From Ptychodera flava (taxonomy: Eukaryota > Hemichordata > Enteropneusta > Ptychoderidae), in the NCBI RefSeq assembly GCF_041260155.1, contig NC_091929.1, positions 41,109,744 through 41,173,743 of the forward strand: a stretch of DNA of 64,000 nucleotides. The letters are read 5' to 3'. The translations under genes were made by a program, and so were the position numbers. The notes under the pieces are model-generated. The model had not been told where the DNA came from and did not search any database. It saw only the letters and a list, made by a program, of their open reading frames with translations. This document shows, piece by piece, positions 62,569-64,000 of the stretch. Every line of letters starts with the position of its first letter. The first letter of the stretch is position 1.

Positions 62569-64000
62569 TTGGACACCAGAGTGCCTTCAGGCTGTGTGAT
62601 GCCCTGTATTGCCACTGTGTCTATGTCTGGTGCCCAGTGACTGTAGATAGATTTGAGCACTGATAACTTAAAAACCTCTTTGTCCAAATCATACATTTTA
62701 GTACATGGTATTTTCATGTAGGATATACATCTGATTAAAGTTTGTTAGCTTGGCTTGTAAATAAATTTCAACAAAATGTCATATTGCAGTGCATCTTTCA
62801 TCTACCATTACCATATTTAATGATTTTCTGTAGGTAAACATTAGCACAAAACATAATCAAGCAAACTTAAAGCCCCAGTGCTGCTAACTTCGGATGGTTT
62901 TTTCATTATTTTTATCTTATAAATCAATTGCAACTTCTTATTCTACTCCCCAAAGAATGTTGAAACACCCACTATTTAGCTTGTCAACTTAGCGTCTATA
63001 TGTGTAAAATGCATGAATATTGTTCACATTTGAATTCTAGTCCGGACCAGAAGTCAGTTTTCAACAATAACAATGCATTTTACAACCATAGGGGCTGAGT
63101 TTTCAAGCTGGATACTGTGTATATCAACATTTTTTGGGGAGGAGAACAAGGAATTATTGTTCACATTCAAAATAAAAATGATGAAATTATCATCAGAAGT
63201 TAGCAGCACTGGGGCTATAATAATAAAATTACAGATACTCTGTCAAGTCATAGGATATTATGCTTTAAAGTTGGTGAGTGTGGCTTACTTATTTAGTGCT
63301 CATCTGCATTTTTAGCTCACAATTTGTTATAACAATGTGAAAGTATCATATAAGCTGAAGTCGGTGGCATCTGTATGTATGTATTTATGTATGTCGTATG
63401 TACAGTCTCTTTACAGAGATTGTTGCGGCGTGGAAAATTAAAACATAGCTAGGGAGTCTCAGCAGTATCTACACTAATCTCTGCCACAGGTGACGGATTT
63501 CACCAACTCTTTGGGTATTGCGCGTTTTCTATGATATTCATTTTTTGTCTTTTTTATATTTAATACTTGGAACAAAAAAAAATGAATAACACACTGGTTT
63601 TCAATATCGATAGTCTATTCCGTGAAAACTTGCAAAACATAGACCTTGCTCTAGGTTACATGGATGTGAATTGATGATTCAAAATATATGCCCCAACGGC
63701 TGTCTGCTTTGCAGACGCAATTTTAAAGTTTTAGCAGAATATTATATTTACTAGTGTATAATGTATCAATTTTACGAGTGTACAGAAATTGCAATCTCTA
63801 GCTAGATAGCTCCTATCAAAATCTGCTATTTCCGCAAAGTCTGTTGAGCCAGTTGGGCACGCCCGGGACTGAAAGAAGTCCAAGTTTAGAATATTCAAAT
63901 TTGCCTGCAGCAGAGATTGGTGGGGGCGCGTGGTCAACTACTCTGAAACCCTGTAGTTTGGTTCAAATTATCCACGCAGCACTGCTTCCCCGTTGCTCTT
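62569..64000. other. Right-edge stretch without coding signal
   Basis: Includes the presumed 3' UTR of the unidentified gene to about 62790. Beyond that are short open frames without signatures. A segment at 63313-63420 resembles 54893-55060 (TTTTTAGCTCACAATTTG, then CATATAAGCTGAAGTCGGTG). Confidence 0.5.

Overview
The window is AT-rich animal genomic DNA with intron-containing genes, canonical GT-AG splice sites and many short inverted-repeat transposons. Its genes are typical of a metazoan, and the gene structure and repeat load fit an invertebrate (possibly a deuterostome such as a hemichordate, echinoderm or lancelet). The sequence alone does not fix the lineage. No retroviral or other virus-like element, CRISPR array, rRNA or tRNA was seen.

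Layout. At 2.0-4.4 kb is the 5' end of a WEE1 cell-cycle kinase gene on the minus strand; its catalytic exons lie beyond the left edge. A gene-free stretch of about 8 kb follows, containing old MITE-like repeats. At 12.3-20.5 kb is a complete nine-exon TCP11L1-like gene (minus, 538 aa). At 26.2-31.7 kb is a complete seven-exon plus-strand gene for a 330-residue protein that looks like two RWD-like domains followed by a C3H2C3 RING finger. It is transcribed away from TCP11L1. At 35.0-48.3 kb is a complete eleven-exon PWP1 gene (minus, 511 aa, WD40, ribosome biogenesis), tail-to-tail with the RWD/RING gene. At 54.5-62.6 kb three phase-compatible plus-strand exons suggest the 3' part of a gene I could not identify. 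In every spliced model I checked that phases match at all junctions.

Repeats dominate the rest. PWP1 intron 6 holds a 3.7-kb foldback-like element whose long inverted arms are themselves tandem arrays. It is flanked by a 9-bp direct repeat and is interrupted by a second, 492-bp inverted-repeat element with its own 8-bp target duplication. PWP1 intron 4 holds a 2.5-kb terminal-inverted-repeat element. A 3.4-kb minisatellite made of back-to-back hairpins lies upstream of PWP1. At least four short element families, one 1.1-kb nested element and a broken piggyBac-like transposase share TTAA target sites, so TTAA-targeting transposition seems to have shaped this locus. One 90-bp TTAA family has five copies inside introns, each within about 100 bp of an exon, and one copy makes up most of a 126-bp intron.

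Functionally the genes are unrelated housekeeping or regulatory genes (cell-cycle control, a TCP11 family protein, a putative ubiquitin ligase, ribosome biogenesis). Nothing shows that they act as one pathway; this is an ordinary gene neighbourhood remodelled by DNA transposons.
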